Numbered from the stretch's first letter, positions 51,092-60,012 are shown. The stretch is 64,000 nucleotides of DNA from Streptomyces liliiviolaceus (GCF_018070025.1 NZ_JAGPYQ010000001.1:6882001-6946000); one strand, 5' to 3'. Numbers and translations: made by a program. Notes: generated by a model not told the origin, from the letters alone.

Positions 51092-51129
51092 AAAAGAGAC
51101 GGGGCTCGGGGCGTGACACAACGTGCCGT

Positions 51130-51160
51130 GGGCGGTCCCCAACCGCACTGGGGGCCGCCC
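51130..51160 (+). terminator. Terminator between GH48 and GH74
   Basis: GGGCGGTCCCCA (51130-51141) pairs with TGGGGGCCGCCC (51149-51160) through 11 Watson-Crick pairs and one T-G, with a 7-base loop. It suggests GH74 has its own promoter or depends on read-through. Confidence 0.65.
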
Positions 51161-51208
51161 GGCCTTTCACGTCTCCCCCACCTCCCCCCACGCAAGGAGA
51201 GGGTCACC

Positions 51209-53878
51209 GTGCGAAGAACCCCCGTCCTGACCGCTGTGCTCGGGCTCGCCGCCGGGCTGCTCGCCGGTGCGCCTCCCGCGCTCGCCGCGCAGCCCGTCGA
51301 GAAGGGTTCGGCGGTGTCCATCGCCGCCGACACCTATACCTGGAAGAACGCCCGTATCGACGGGGGCGGCTTCGTCCCCGGGATCGTGTTCAACCGGTCC
51401 GAGAAGAATCTCGCGTACGCCCGCACCGACATCGGCGGCGCCTATCGCTGGCAGGAGGCGTCGAAGAGCTGGACGCCGCTGCTCGACTCGGTCGGCTGGG
51501 ACCGGTGGGGGCACACCGGAGTCGTGAGCCTCGCCTCCGACCCGGTGGCGCCCAGCAAGGTGTACGCTGCCGTCGGCACGTACACGAACAGCTGGGACCC
51601 GGGGAACGGGGCCGTGCTCAGGTCCTCCGACCGGGGCGCGACCTGGCTGAAGGCCGATCTGCCGTTCAAGCTGGGCGGGAACATGCCCGGACGCGGCATG
51701 GGTGAGCGGCTCGCCGTCGACCCCCACAGGAACAGCGTGCTGTACCTGGGCGCGCCGAGCGGCAAGGGGCTGTGGCGATCCACCGACTCCGGGGCCTCCT
51801 GGTCGCAGGTGACGAACTTCCCGAACGTCGGCAACTACGTCCAGGACGCGACCGACACCAGCGGGTACGCCTCCGACAACCAGGGCATCGCCTGGGTCAC
51901 CTTCGACGAGTCGAGCAGCACCGGCACCGACGCCACCAAGAACATCTACGTCGGGGTCGCCGACAAGGACAACGCCGTCTACCGCTCGACCGACGCGGGC
52001 GCGACCTGGTCCCGGATCGCCGGACAGCCCACCGGCTACCTGGCCCACAAGGGCGTCCTGGACGCGACGAACGGCTATCTCTATCTCGCGTACAGCGACA
52101 AGGGCGGGCCGTACGACGGCGGCAAGGGCCGGATCTGGCGGTACACGACGGCGACCGGCGCCTGGACGGACATCAGCCCGGTCGCGGAGGCCGACACCTA
52201 CTACGGCTTCAGCGGCCTGACCGTCGACCGGCAGAAGCCGGGCACGGTGATGGCGACCGCGTACAGCTCGTGGTGGCCCGACACCCAGATCTTCCGCTCC
52301 ACCGACAGCGGCGGGACCTGGACGAAGGCGTGGGACTACACGTCGTACCCCAACCGCTCGAACCGCTTCACCATGGACGTGTCGTCCTCGCCCTGGCTGA
52401 CCTGGGGCGCCAATCCGTCGCCGCCCGAGCAGACGCCCAAACTGGGCTGGATGACCGAGGCGTTGGAGATCGATCCGTTCAACTCGGCCCGGATGATGTA
52501 CGGGACGGGCGCGACGATCTACGGGACCGAGAACCTGGGCCAGTGGGACAGCGGCGGCCAGTTCACCGTCAAGCCGATGGTGCAGGGGCTGGAGGAGACG
52601 GCCGTGAACGACCTGGCCGCTCCCCCGTCCGGCGGCGCCCAACTCCTCAGCGCCCTGGGTGACATCGGCGGCTTCCGGCACACGGACCTCACCAAAGTTC
52701 CCTCGATGATGTTCACCTCACCGAACTTCACCAGCACGACGAGCCTCGACTTCGCGGAGTCCAACCCGGGCATCGTGGTGCGGGCGGGCAACCTGGACTC
52801 CGGTCCGCACGTGGCGTTCTCGACGGACAACGGCGCCAACTGGTTCGCCGGCACGGACCCTTCGGGGGTGAGCGGCGGCGGCACGGTCGCCTCGGCCTCG
52901 GACGGCAGCCGGTTCGTGTGGAGCCCGGCGGGCGCGGGCGTGCACTACGCGACCGGGTTCGGTACGTCGTGGACGGCGTCGAGCGGCATCCCGGCCGACG
53001 CGGTCGTGGAGTCCGACCGGGTCGATCCGAAGACGTTCTACGGCTTCAAGTCCGGCAAGTTCTATGTGAGTTCGGACGGCGGCGCGACCTTCACCGCCTC
53101 CTCCGCGACCGGACTGCCGAGCGGCGACAGCGTACGGTTCAAGGCGCTGCCCGGGGTGAAGGGTGACGTCTGGCTGGCGGGCGGGGCGAGCGACGGCGCG
53201 TACGGGCTGTGGCACTCCACGGACTCCGGCGCGACCTTCACCAAGCTGTCGAACGTCGAGCAGGCGGACACCATCGGCTTCGGCAAGGCGGCGACCGGGG
53301 CCTCGTACCAGACGCTCTACACCAGCGCGAAGATCGGCGGTGTGCGGGGCATCTTCCGCTCCACGGACAAGGGCGCCACCTGGACCCGTATCAACGACGA
53401 CGCCCATCAGTGGGGCTGGACGGGCGCCGCCATCACCGGCGATCCGCGCGTCTACGGGCGCGTGTACGTGTCGACGAACGGGCGCGGTGTGATCTACGGC
53501 GACTCGTCCGACGCTGGCGGCGGGGGCGGGGGCGGCGGTACGGATCCGACGCCGACCGGGGCCTGCGCGGTCACATACAAGATCACCAACCAGTGGTCGG
53601 GCGGCTTCCAGGCGGACGTGCAGCTCGCCAACACCGGCACGACCGCGTGGACCGGGTGGTCGCTCGGCTGGTCCTTCGCCGACGGGCAGAGCGTCACCCA
53701 GGCGTGGAACGCGGAGTCGACCCAATCCGGAGCGGCCGTCACAACGAAGAACGTGAGCTGGAACGCGAACGTGGCGGCCGGTTCGTCCGTGGCTTTCGGC
53801 TTCACGGGCAGCTGGTCGGGATCGAACACCAAGCCGACGGCGTTCAAGCTCGGTGACCAGTCCTGCTCGGTGACCTGA
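51209..53878 (+). CDS. Secreted GH74 xyloglucanase with C-terminal CBM2
   Basis: 889 residues from GTG at 51209 with AAGGAGAGGG upstream; the open frame extends back into repeat DNA. The signal peptide is about 1-27 (ending PPALAAQP). GH74 forms two seven-bladed propellers (about 35-765) with blocks YTWKNARIDGGGFVPGIVF, YARTDIGGAYRW and repeated sialidase-like boxes (SSDRGATW, STDSGASW, STDAGATW). A Gly-rich linker leads to CBM2 (about 785-889, CAVTYKITNQWSGGFQADV). GH74 enzymes cut the xyloglucan backbone, so this adds hemicellulose removal to the GH6/GH48 cellulases. Confidence 0.95.
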   Translation: MRRTPVLTAVLGLAAGLLAGAPPALAAQPVEKGSAVSIAADTYTWKNARIDGGGFVPGIVFNRSEKNLAYARTDIGGAYRWQEASKSWTPLLDSVGWDRWGHTGVVSLASDPVAPSKVYAAVGTYTNSWDPGNGAVLRSSDRGATWLKADLPFKLGGNMPGRGMGERLAVDPHRNSVLYLGAPSGKGLWRSTDSGASWSQVTNFPNVGNYVQDATDTSGYASDNQGIAWVTFDESSSTGTDATKNIYVGVADKDNAVYRSTDAGATWSRIAGQPTGYLAHKGVLDATNGYLYLAYSDKGGPYDGGKGRIWRYTTATGAWTDISPVAEADTYYGFSGLTVDRQKPGTVMATAYSSWWPDTQIFRSTDSGGTWTKAWDYTSYPNRSNRFTMDVSSSPWLTWGANPSPPEQTPKLGWMTEALEIDPFNSARMMYGTGATIYGTENLGQWDSGGQFTVKPMVQGLEETAVNDLAAPPSGGAQLLSALGDIGGFRHTDLTKVPSMMFTSPNFTSTTSLDFAESNPGIVVRAGNLDSGPHVAFSTDNGANWFAGTDPSGVSGGGTVASASDGSRFVWSPAGAGVHYATGFGTSWTASSGIPADAVVESDRVDPKTFYGFKSGKFYVSSDGGATFTASSATGLPSGDSVRFKALPGVKGDVWLAGGASDGAYGLWHSTDSGATFTKLSNVEQADTIGFGKAATGASYQTLYTSAKIGGVRGIFRSTDKGATWTRINDDAHQWGWTGAAITGDPRVYGRVYVSTNGRGVIYGDSSDAGGGGGGGGTDPTPTGACAVTYKITNQWSGGFQADVQLANTGTTAWTGWSLGWSFADGQSVTQAWNAESTQSGAAVTTKNVSWNANVAAGSSVAFGFTGSWSGSNTKPTAFKLGDQSCSVT

Positions 53879-53898
53879 CCCCCGGGCGGGACGAACGG

Positions 53899-53930
53899 GA
53901 GGGCGCGGACCCCACGCGGTCCGCGCCCTC
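53899..53930 (+). terminator. Terminator after GH74
   Basis: GAGGGCGCGGACC, loop ccacgc, GGTCCGCGCCCTC: a perfect 13-base stem starting 21 bases after the GH74 stop, followed by CTT. Confidence 0.85.
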
Positions 53931-54069
53931 CTTGTGCTGCCGTGCCTCGAAGGCCGGGCGGCCGTGCCGGGAACAGGCGGTGCGGTCGACACTGTTGCAT
54001 CGACCGAGGCACCGGCGTGACCCGCCCCTGCCTCGGACCAGGATGCAACTCTGCAGAAGGATCTTTTTC

Positions 54070-54903
54070 ATGACCGACCGGCCCTTGACGATCATGGCTG
54101 TGCACGCCCACCCCGACGACGAGGCCACCAGCACCGGCGGGATCCTCGCGCAGTATGCGGCGGAAGGAATCCGCACGGTACTCGTGACCTGTACCGACGG
54201 CGGTTGCGGAGACGGGCCGGGAGGTGTCAAGCCGGGCGATCCCGGACACGACCCGGCGGCGGTCGTCGCGATGCGCCGGCAGGAGCTTCTGGCGAGCTGC
54301 GACGTCCTGAAGATCAGCGATCTGGAGACGCTGGACTACGCCGACTCCGGAATGATGGGCTGGCCGAGCAACGACGCCCCCGGATCCTTCTGGCAGACCC
54401 CCGTGGAGGAGGGCGCGGCCCGGCTCGCGGACCTCATGCGGCACTACCGGCCCGATGTGGTCGTCACCTACGACGAGAACGGCTTCTACGGCCACCCCGA
54501 CCACATCCAGGCCCACCGCATCACGATGGCGGCGCTGGAGCTGACCGAGCTGACGCCGAAGGTGTACTGGACCACGATGCCCCGCTCGACGATGCAGCGG
54601 TTCGGCGAGATCATGCGCGAGTTCCACCCGGACATGCCGGAGCCGGATCCCGCCCAGGTCGCCGAGATGGCCAAGATCGGCCTCCCCGACGACGAGATCA
54701 CCACATGGGTGGACACCACCGCGTTCAGCGGCCAGAAGTTCGACTCGCTGGCCGCGCACGCCAGCCAGGGCGAGAACATCTTCTTCCTCAAGATGGGCAA
54801 GGAGAGGTTCGGCGAGTTCATGGGCATGGAGACCTTCGTGCGCGTGAAGGACACCACCGGCGCGGCCCTGCCGGAGAAGGACCTGTTCGCCGGACTGCGC
54901 TGA
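54070..54903 (+). CDS. PIG-L/LmbE-family deacetylase, mycothiol S-conjugate amidase (Mca)-like
   Basis: 277 residues with start at ATG 54070 (AAGGAT 7 bases upstream). Zinc motifs HPDDE near the N-terminus (AVHAHPDDEATSTGG) and HPDHIQAH (about 140) match the MshB/Mca family. Acidic and Gly-rich loops TCTDGGCGDGPGG and YDENGFYGHPDH are typical of Mca. Role: cleaving mycothiol S-conjugates in detoxification, or a related N-acetylglucosamine deacetylation. MshB, the biosynthetic homologue, cannot be fully excluded. It has its own ribosome-binding site and is not obviously linked to the flanking CAZymes. Confidence 0.87.
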   Translation: MTDRPLTIMAVHAHPDDEATSTGGILAQYAAEGIRTVLVTCTDGGCGDGPGGVKPGDPGHDPAAVVAMRRQELLASCDVLKISDLETLDYADSGMMGWPSNDAPGSFWQTPVEEGAARLADLMRHYRPDVVVTYDENGFYGHPDHIQAHRITMAALELTELTPKVYWTTMPRSTMQRFGEIMREFHPDMPEPDPAQVAEMAKIGLPDDEITTWVDTTAFSGQKFDSLAAHASQGENIFFLKMGKERFGEFMGMETFVRVKDTTGAALPEKDLFAGLR

Positions 54904-54912
54904 TCACCGGTG

Positions 54913-54951
54913 GAGGGGCGGCCGTCCCACTGGCCGGGGTGGCCGCCCCTC
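54913..54951. terminator. Bidirectional terminator, deacetylase / rhamnogalacturonan lyase
   Basis: GAGGGGCGGCC (54913-54923) and GGCCGCCCCTC (54941-54951) form a perfect 11-base stem with a 17-base loop, in the gap between two convergent genes. Confidence 0.75.
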
Positions 54952-54988
54952 TCCTGTCTCCGGAACCCGTTTCAGCAGGTCACGGCGG

Positions 54989-56860
54989 TCACGGCGTGTA
55001 CACCGTCGGTCGTGGTGCCGTCGGCATGCCGTTGCCGATGAAGAAGCTGGGGTGCGGGGGCTGGTTGTAGGCGGTGTTCTGCCAGGCGATGCCCGTGCGG
55101 TACATCGTGTCGTGGAGCAGGGTCGTGATCTTCGTGGTGGTTTCCGTCGGGGTCGAGTAGATGCGCAGGGCCGTGTTGTCGCTCGTCGCCCAGACGACCT
55201 CCTCGCGCCAGTCGCCGAAGAGGTCGCCGGAGAGGGCCGGCGTCGCCTTGGTGCCGTTGTTGGAGTGGACGGAGGCGCCGGTCAGCAGGCGGGTGTCGGA
55301 CGAGGTGCCGTACTTGTCGATGTGGGTGCCGTCGAGGAGTTCGCGCGTGGTGTCGCCGTCCCACCAGGACAGGAAGTTGACGGAGGACGGCTCGCGGCCC
55401 TTGGTGGCGCCGGCCTCGTCCCGGATGTTGGTGTCGGAGGCGGACCACACCTCGGCGCCGTCGTTGCCCGCGTAGATGTCCCCGGCCACTCCCCTGCCGT
55501 TGTCGCAGCAGGCGGCGAGCTGCCAGCGGATCGCGCCGTTCGCCGGGTTGATGTACAGCTCGGCGGGCTGTGAAGCGGATTCGGAGACCTTGAAGTATTC
55601 GAGGCCCGAGGTCCCCGGGTCGAGGTCGCCCAGATGCTGGGCGTCGCCGTGCCCGGTCTTCGTCGTCCACAGGCCGTTGCCGTTGTCGTCGACGGCCATC
55701 GCCCCGTAGACGATCTCGTCCTTGCCGTCGTTGTCGACGTCCCCGACCGACAGGCTGTGCGAGCCCTGGCCGTCGTAGCCCTTGCCGGTGTTGGTCGACG
55801 AGTTGGTGTCGAAGGTCCAGCGGCGGGTGAACGCGCCGCCCCGCCAGTCCCAGGCCGCGATCACCGAGCGCGTGTAGTAGCCGCGCGCCATGATGAGCGA
55901 GGGCCGGGCGCCGTCGAGATAGGCGGTGCCCGCGAGGAAGCGGTCCACGCGGTTGCCGTACGAGTCGCCCCACGACGAGACCGTGCCGCGCGCCGGGACG
56001 TAGTCCACCGTCCCCATCGCCTTGCCGGTCTGGCCATTGAACATGGTCAGGTACTCGGGCCCGGAGAGGACGTATCCGCTGGAGTTGCGGTAGTCGGCGG
56101 AAGAACTGCCGATGACCGCGCCCGTTCCGTCGACCGTCGCGTCGGCGGTCTTCGCGGCCACCTCGGCCTTGCCGTCGCCGTCGTAGTCGTACACCTGGAA
56201 CTGGGTGTAGTGCGCGCCCGAGCGGATGTTCCGGCCGAGGTCGACGCGCCACAGCCGGGTGCCGTCGAGCTTGATCCCGTCGATGATCGTGTTGCCGGTG
56301 TAGCCGGACTGGGAGTTGTCCTTGGCGTTGGTGGGCTGCCACTTCAGGACGAAGTCGAGCGCGCCGTCGCCGTCGAGGTCGCCGACCGAGGCGTCGTTGG
56401 CCTCGTAGGTGTACGCGACACCGTCGGGGGTGGTGCCGCCGGCGGGCGGGCTGATCGGTACGTCCTTGTAGCCGGTGCGGAACTGGATCGCGTGCACGGA
56501 GTCGGCCTGCTCGACACCTCCCACGATCGCGCGGACCGTGTAGTCGGCCTGGGCGGGTCCGGCGGAGTGGAAGTAGTTCGTCGAGCCGGTGATCGGGGTC
56601 GAGTTGACCTTCGTACCCGCCCGGTAGACGTTGAACGACACGTCGTTCGGGTCGGTGCCGAGCCAGCGCCAGCTGACCAGGTTGCCCGCGTCGGTGTGGA
56701 CGCTGACGACACCCCGGTCGAGCTTCTCGACCTGGCGGGCCGTCGCGGCCTCGGCGGGTGTGGCGGTGAGCGTGGTGAGTCCGGCGGCGGCGAGGGCGCC
56801 GGCAAGCACGGTGGAGAGGAGGAGACGGGTCCTGCTGCGTCTGCGATGCGGGTGCTGCAC
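54989..56860 (-). CDS. Secreted rhamnogalacturonan lyase, PL11 family
   Basis: 623 residues with start at GTG 56860 (GGGAGG upstream). The signal peptide is about 1-40 (LLLSTVLAGALAAAGL ... TPAEAATA). A small beta domain (ARQVEKLDRGVVSVHTDAGN, SWRWLGTDPNDVSFNVYR) precedes the eight-bladed propeller of PL11. Repeated calcium loops are seen: DLDGDGALD, DYDGDGKAE and DVDNDGKDE. The C-terminus YNQPPHPSFFIGNGMP is the usual PL11 end. The enzyme cuts the rhamnogalacturonan-I backbone of pectin by beta-elimination. It is encoded 92 bases downstream of the WYL regulator, on the same strand. Confidence 0.94.
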   Translation of the reverse strand: MQHPHRRRSRTRLLLSTVLAGALAAAGLTTLTATPAEAATARQVEKLDRGVVSVHTDAGNLVSWRWLGTDPNDVSFNVYRAGTKVNSTPITGSTNYFHSAGPAQADYTVRAIVGGVEQADSVHAIQFRTGYKDVPISPPAGGTTPDGVAYTYEANDASVGDLDGDGALDFVLKWQPTNAKDNSQSGYTGNTIIDGIKLDGTRLWRVDLGRNIRSGAHYTQFQVYDYDGDGKAEVAAKTADATVDGTGAVIGSSSADYRNSSGYVLSGPEYLTMFNGQTGKAMGTVDYVPARGTVSSWGDSYGNRVDRFLAGTAYLDGARPSLIMARGYYTRSVIAAWDWRGGAFTRRWTFDTNSSTNTGKGYDGQGSHSLSVGDVDNDGKDEIVYGAMAVDDNGNGLWTTKTGHGDAQHLGDLDPGTSGLEYFKVSESASQPAELYINPANGAIRWQLAACCDNGRGVAGDIYAGNDGAEVWSASDTNIRDEAGATKGREPSSVNFLSWWDGDTTRELLDGTHIDKYGTSSDTRLLTGASVHSNNGTKATPALSGDLFGDWREEVVWATSDNTALRIYSTPTETTTKITTLLHDTMYRTGIAWQNTAYNQPPHPSFFIGNGMPTAPRPTVYTP

Positions 56861-56940
56861 GGTGGGGTACCTCCCTGGGAGGGGGCAGACGGGTTCTGTC
56901 ACCTCAGTTGCCGCTGGGGGCAGGGGGGTTGCCGTGATTC

Positions 56941-56956
56941 GGTAAGCGCTCTCTAC
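56941..56956. promoter_or_regulatory. Possible LacI-type operator before the rhamnogalacturonan lyase gene
   Basis: GGTAAGCGCTCTCTAC has the AGCGCT core of LacI-family sites in an imperfect dyad (GTA/TAC flanks). It overlaps the end of the WYL gene, about 85 bases upstream of the lyase start. Weak evidence only. Confidence 0.3.
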
Positions 56957-57903
56957 GTGTAGGTGTGGGCGAGCGCGGCGACCGTCGCCGCGATGCGTTC
57001 GCGCAGTTCGGGCGGTGCCAGCACCTCCACACCCGTGCCGAGCCGCAGGAACTCGGCGTGGGCGTGCTCGACGGACTCGATGGGGACGGTGGCCCGGGTC
57101 CAACCCCCCTCGTCCGGTACGCCGTTGACGCGCACGGCGTCACCCGCCGGGCCGGAGAGGCGGGTGCCGGGGGCGAGCCTGACCACCGCCTCCGCCCGGT
57201 GCAGCCGGTCATGGAAGTCACGCTGGTACGCGGCCCAGTACGCGCCGAGGTCGAACGCGTCGGGACGGCTGAACTCCTCGTCCCCAGCGACGAGTTCGAG
57301 GATCTGGTCGACCCGGAACGTACGCGGTCCCGGGCCCGCGACGACGTACCAGCGGCCCGCCTTGAGGACCAGGCCGTACGGTTCCAGGCGGCGCCGTACG
57401 TCGGTCGGCTCGCGCCAGCGGCGGTACAGGACGTGCAGGACCCTGCTGTTCCAGACGGCGTCGGCGACGGCGGGCAGGTACAGAGCGGCTCCGTCGCCGG
57501 TGCCCGCGTACCAGCCCGGCGCGTCCAGGTGGAAGCGGCCGCTGACGCGGTCGGCGTGCTCGCGCAGCTCGCTCGGCAGTGCGGCACGTACCTTGAGCTG
57601 GGCGGCGGCCAGCAGCGGGCCGAGTCCCAGCTCGGCGGCCGGGCCCGGGGCACCCGCGAGGAACAGGGCCTCGGCCTCGCCCGCGGTGAGGCCGGTCAGC
57701 CGGGTGCGGTAGCCGTCGAGGAGCCGGTAGCCGCCCGCGTGACCCGCGTCGCCGTACAGCGGGACACCGGCCTCGCTCAGCGCCTCGACGTCCCGGTAGA
57801 CCGTGCGCACCGAGACCTCCAGCTCCTCCGCGAGGGCGGCGGCGGTCATCCGGCCCCTGGTCTGGAGCAGCAGGAGGATCGAGACGAGGCGGGCCGACTT
57901 CAT
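56953..57903 (-). CDS. WYL-domain transcriptional regulator (YafY/DeoR-type HTH)
   Basis: 316 residues from ATG at 57903. The N-terminal winged helix (RLVSILLLLQTRGRMTAAALAEELEVSVRTVYRDVEAL) is followed by the WYL domain (LEPYGLVLKAGRWYVVAGPG, TFRVDQILELV) and its C-terminal extension. WYL proteins bind small ligands or nucleic acid and often regulate a divergent gene. Here the divergent neighbour is a small protein of unknown function, with a perfect palindrome between them. Confidence 0.93.
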   Translation of the reverse strand: MKSARLVSILLLLQTRGRMTAAALAEELEVSVRTVYRDVEALSEAGVPLYGDAGHAGGYRLLDGYRTRLTGLTAGEAEALFLAGAPGPAAELGLGPLLAAAQLKVRAALPSELREHADRVSGRFHLDAPGWYAGTGDGAALYLPAVADAVWNSRVLHVLYRRWREPTDVRRRLEPYGLVLKAGRWYVVAGPGPRTFRVDQILELVAGDEEFSRPDAFDLGAYWAAYQRDFHDRLHRAEAVVRLAPGTRLSGPAGDAVRVNGVPDEGGWTRATVPIESVEHAHAEFLRLGTGVEVLAPPELRERIAATVAALAHTYT

Positions 57904-57949
57904 CGCCCCAGAATGGCAGGCACCGCCGACACCGCACCGGCGGACACTC

Positions 57950-57970
57950 CACTGACAGAAGGTGTCAGTG
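57950..57970. promoter_or_regulatory. Palindrome between the WYL regulator and the divergent gene
   Basis: CACTGACA-gaagg-TGTCAGTG, a perfect 8-base dyad with a 5-base spacer, centred in the 89-base divergent gap. Probable WYL-regulator operator; assignment is by position. Confidence 0.6.
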
Positions 57971-57992
57971 AAGCGGCCCTAGCGTCCCCTCC

Positions 57993-58490
57993 ATGACCTT
58001 CGCGGAGAAACTGCTGACCGTGCCGCCGCCCATCGAGGTGGCGGGCCGGTGGATCAAGCGCTACCACGTCACGGCCGACCCGGCGGGCATCGCGCCCGAG
58101 GTGGAGGAGGCGGCGTACGCGATGCTGCCGAAGCTGCTTCCGGAGGCGGACGGTACGCCGCCCGCCACGTTCGTCGTGCTGCACCGGGGCGGTGACGACG
58201 GCGCCTACCTCAACGCGTACAGCTGGGTGTGGGACAACGTCCTGCACTTCGGGGGCGCCACGGCGGGGCAGCCCGTGCTCGGTTGTCCGGACCGCGACCC
58301 GACACACTTCATCACGCTGGACCGGCCGTGGATCGGCTGCGTCTGGGAATTGCCGCCGGTGCTGCACGAACGTGATGCGTGGGTGCGGCATGTGCTTGCG
58401 CCTTCCGTACCCGACCTCGACGGCTATCTGGCCGATCGGCTGCGCGGGGGGACGACGGGGGGTCGGGGGGTCGGCTTGCCCGCGGCTTAG
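57993..58490 (+). CDS. Conserved small protein of unknown function, divergent from the WYL regulator
   Basis: 165 residues from ATG at 57993. No signal peptide or membrane segment. Blocks such as RWIKRYHVTADP, ATFVVLHRGGDDGAYLNAYSWVWDNVLHFGG and HFITLDRPWIGCVWELPPVLHERDAWV look like a compact globular alpha/beta protein. I do not recognise a named family. The divergent WYL gene and intervening palindrome suggest it is the main regulatory target. Its TAG stop is formed at the edge of a dispersed repeat copy, so the C-terminal Gly-rich tail may be repeat-derived. Confidence 0.8.
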   Translation: MTFAEKLLTVPPPIEVAGRWIKRYHVTADPAGIAPEVEEAAYAMLPKLLPEADGTPPATFVVLHRGGDDGAYLNAYSWVWDNVLHFGGATAGQPVLGCPDRDPTHFITLDRPWIGCVWELPPVLHERDAWVRHVLAPSVPDLDGYLADRLRGGTTGGRGVGLPAA

Positions 58491-58968
58491 GGGGCGCGGG
58501 GAACTGCGCGGCCAACCCCCGACAGCCCGCGGCCGACACCCGGACCCGAGCCCCCACCCCCTAGGGGCGCGAGGAACTGCGCGAGCAACCCCCGACAGCC
58601 CGCGGCCGACACTCGGACCCGAAGCCCCACCCCCTAGGGGCGCGGGGAACTGCGCGAGCAACCCCCACCCACCCGCAGTCGACACCCGGGCCCGGAGAGC
58701 CACCCTCTTAGGGGCGCGGCGCAGGTGCCGACCGCAGGCCGTGGGGGGCGCTCGCGCAGGGGGTGGGGGCGTCCCCCCGATGGCGACTGCGGGTGGGTGG
58801 GGGTTGGCCGCGCAGTTCCCCGCGCCCCTAGGGGGGTGGGGGTCGGGCCTGGAAGTCGGCTGCAGGACGTCCCGGGTTGCTCGCGCCGTTCCTCGCGCCC
58901 CCAGGGGGTGGGGGTCGGGCCTGGATGTCGAGCGCGGGACGGCCCGGGTTGCTCGCGCCCCTACAAGG
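58489..58968. repeat. Dense cluster of dispersed repeats: tandem direct copies facing inverted copies
   Basis: 470-base gap without genes. Reverse-orientation copies start at 58489, 58563 and 58636, with a truncated one at 58710. Each carries the same 70-75-base flank (AACCCCCGACAGCCCGCGGC type). Forward copies follow at 58809 and 58882, with a truncated one at 58953. The left and right halves are complementary and could fold into one very long hairpin around 58760. The last truncated copy supplies the stop of the methyltransferase gene. Confidence 0.85.
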
Positions 58969-59710
58969 GTGGTCCCGGGTTTTGGAATGCTCGGAGTTTG
59001 AAGTGGGGTTCCGGGCGGGGGACTTGCTGGTTCGGGAGTTGTTCCAGGCGGGATGCCAGCTGTTCGGTGAGGGACATGCCTGGCGTCAGCAACGTGTACC
59101 AGCCCCGGCGCACGTCGGCAGCCGCCTGGCGCGGGGTCCGCCCCTGACCGCGGCCACGAAAGCCCGCCCGGCCCGCCGGCAGGAGCCCGTGCCGACCCGC
59201 GTACGACGCCACGAGGTCCGCGCGGTCCCGGGCCGCGCGGCGGGGACGCGGCGCCATCACGGTGTCGATGTCGCTGCCCACGTCGTGCGAGGCCGCCTTG
59301 TCGACGGTCGTGACGAGGACGCCGCCGGGCCGCAGCACCCGGGCCGCCTCGGCGACGACCAGTTCGGCGTCGTCCAGGAGGTGCAGCAGCCAGATCGCCG
59401 AGACGGCGTCGAACGAGGCGTCGGGGAAGGGCAGTCGGCGGGCGTCGGCGAGTACGACACGGCCCGGCACCCGCTCCGCGGCCCGGCTCAGCATGCCGTA
59501 CGCGGCGTCGGCGCCCGTCACGTCGAGGCCGGCCGCCAGGAGGCGGCGGGTCACGGTACCGGTGCCGCAGGCGACGTCCAGGAGAGTGCGGGTTCCGTCG
59601 GGCAGCAGCCCGAGGACGGCGTCGGCGGCCGCCTCGGCACGGGGTTCGCCGCCCCGCAGCGCGTCGTACCGCTCGGCCTCCTCGTCGTAGTCGAAGACCA
59701 GCGTGCTCAC
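58961..59710 (-). CDS. Class I SAM-dependent methyltransferase
   Basis: 249 residues with start at GTG 59710, overlapping the previous gene's stop (GTGA). Motif I reads LLDVACGTGTVTRRLLAAG, motif II GADAAYGML, motif III VLADARRLPFPDASFD and a later AARVLRPGGVLVTT block, so the Rossmann methyltransferase is complete. The C-terminal third is Arg/Pro-rich and ends in QNPGPPL inside a dispersed repeat, so the native C-terminus may have been replaced. It is coupled to a pterin carbinolamine dehydratase gene. Substrate unknown. Confidence 0.88.
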   Translation of the reverse strand: MSTLVFDYDEEAERYDALRGGEPRAEAAADAVLGLLPDGTRTLLDVACGTGTVTRRLLAAGLDVTGADAAYGMLSRAAERVPGRVVLADARRLPFPDASFDAVSAIWLLHLLDDAELVVAEAARVLRPGGVLVTTVDKAASHDVGSDIDTVMAPRPRRAARDRADLVASYAGRHGLLPAGRAGFRGRGQGRTPRQAAADVRRGWYTLLTPGMSLTEQLASRLEQLPNQQVPRPEPHFKLRAFQNPGPPL

Positions 59711-60012
59711 CGCGCGCCGTGCCCGGTGCTCAGCTCCTCGACCCGGCCGGCCAGCGCGAAGTCCTTCTCGGTGACGGCGCCGCCCACGCTGTGCGTGTTC
59801 ACGGTGAGCAGGACGGTGTCGTAGCCGAGCGTGAGGTCCGAGTGGTGGTCCTGTTCGTCCTGCACCTGGGCGATGTGGACGACCAGGGCGGCCGCGGCGA
59901 AGTGCGAGTCCAGCCGGTAGGTACGGGAGATTCTCTCTCCGTCCAGGGACCAGCCGGGCAGTTCCGCGAGCCGGTCCTCGATCTCCTTCTGCGACAACGG
60001 TTCCAGGGGCAT
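59707..60012 (-). CDS. 4a-hydroxytetrahydrobiopterin dehydratase (pterin-4a-carbinolamine dehydratase)
   Basis: 101 residues from ATG at 60012. The family is recognisable by LPGWSLDGERISRTYRLDSHFAA and the catalytic His block HIAQVQDEQDHHSDLTLGYDTVLLTVNTHSVGG. It dehydrates the carbinolamine of pterins after aromatic amino acid hydroxylation, or acts in molybdopterin or other pterin pathways. It overlaps the methyltransferase by 4 bases, so the two are made together. Confidence 0.94.
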   Translation of the reverse strand: MPLEPLSQKEIEDRLAELPGWSLDGERISRTYRLDSHFAAAALVVHIAQVQDEQDHHSDLTLGYDTVLLTVNTHSVGGAVTEKDFALAGRVEELSTGHGAR

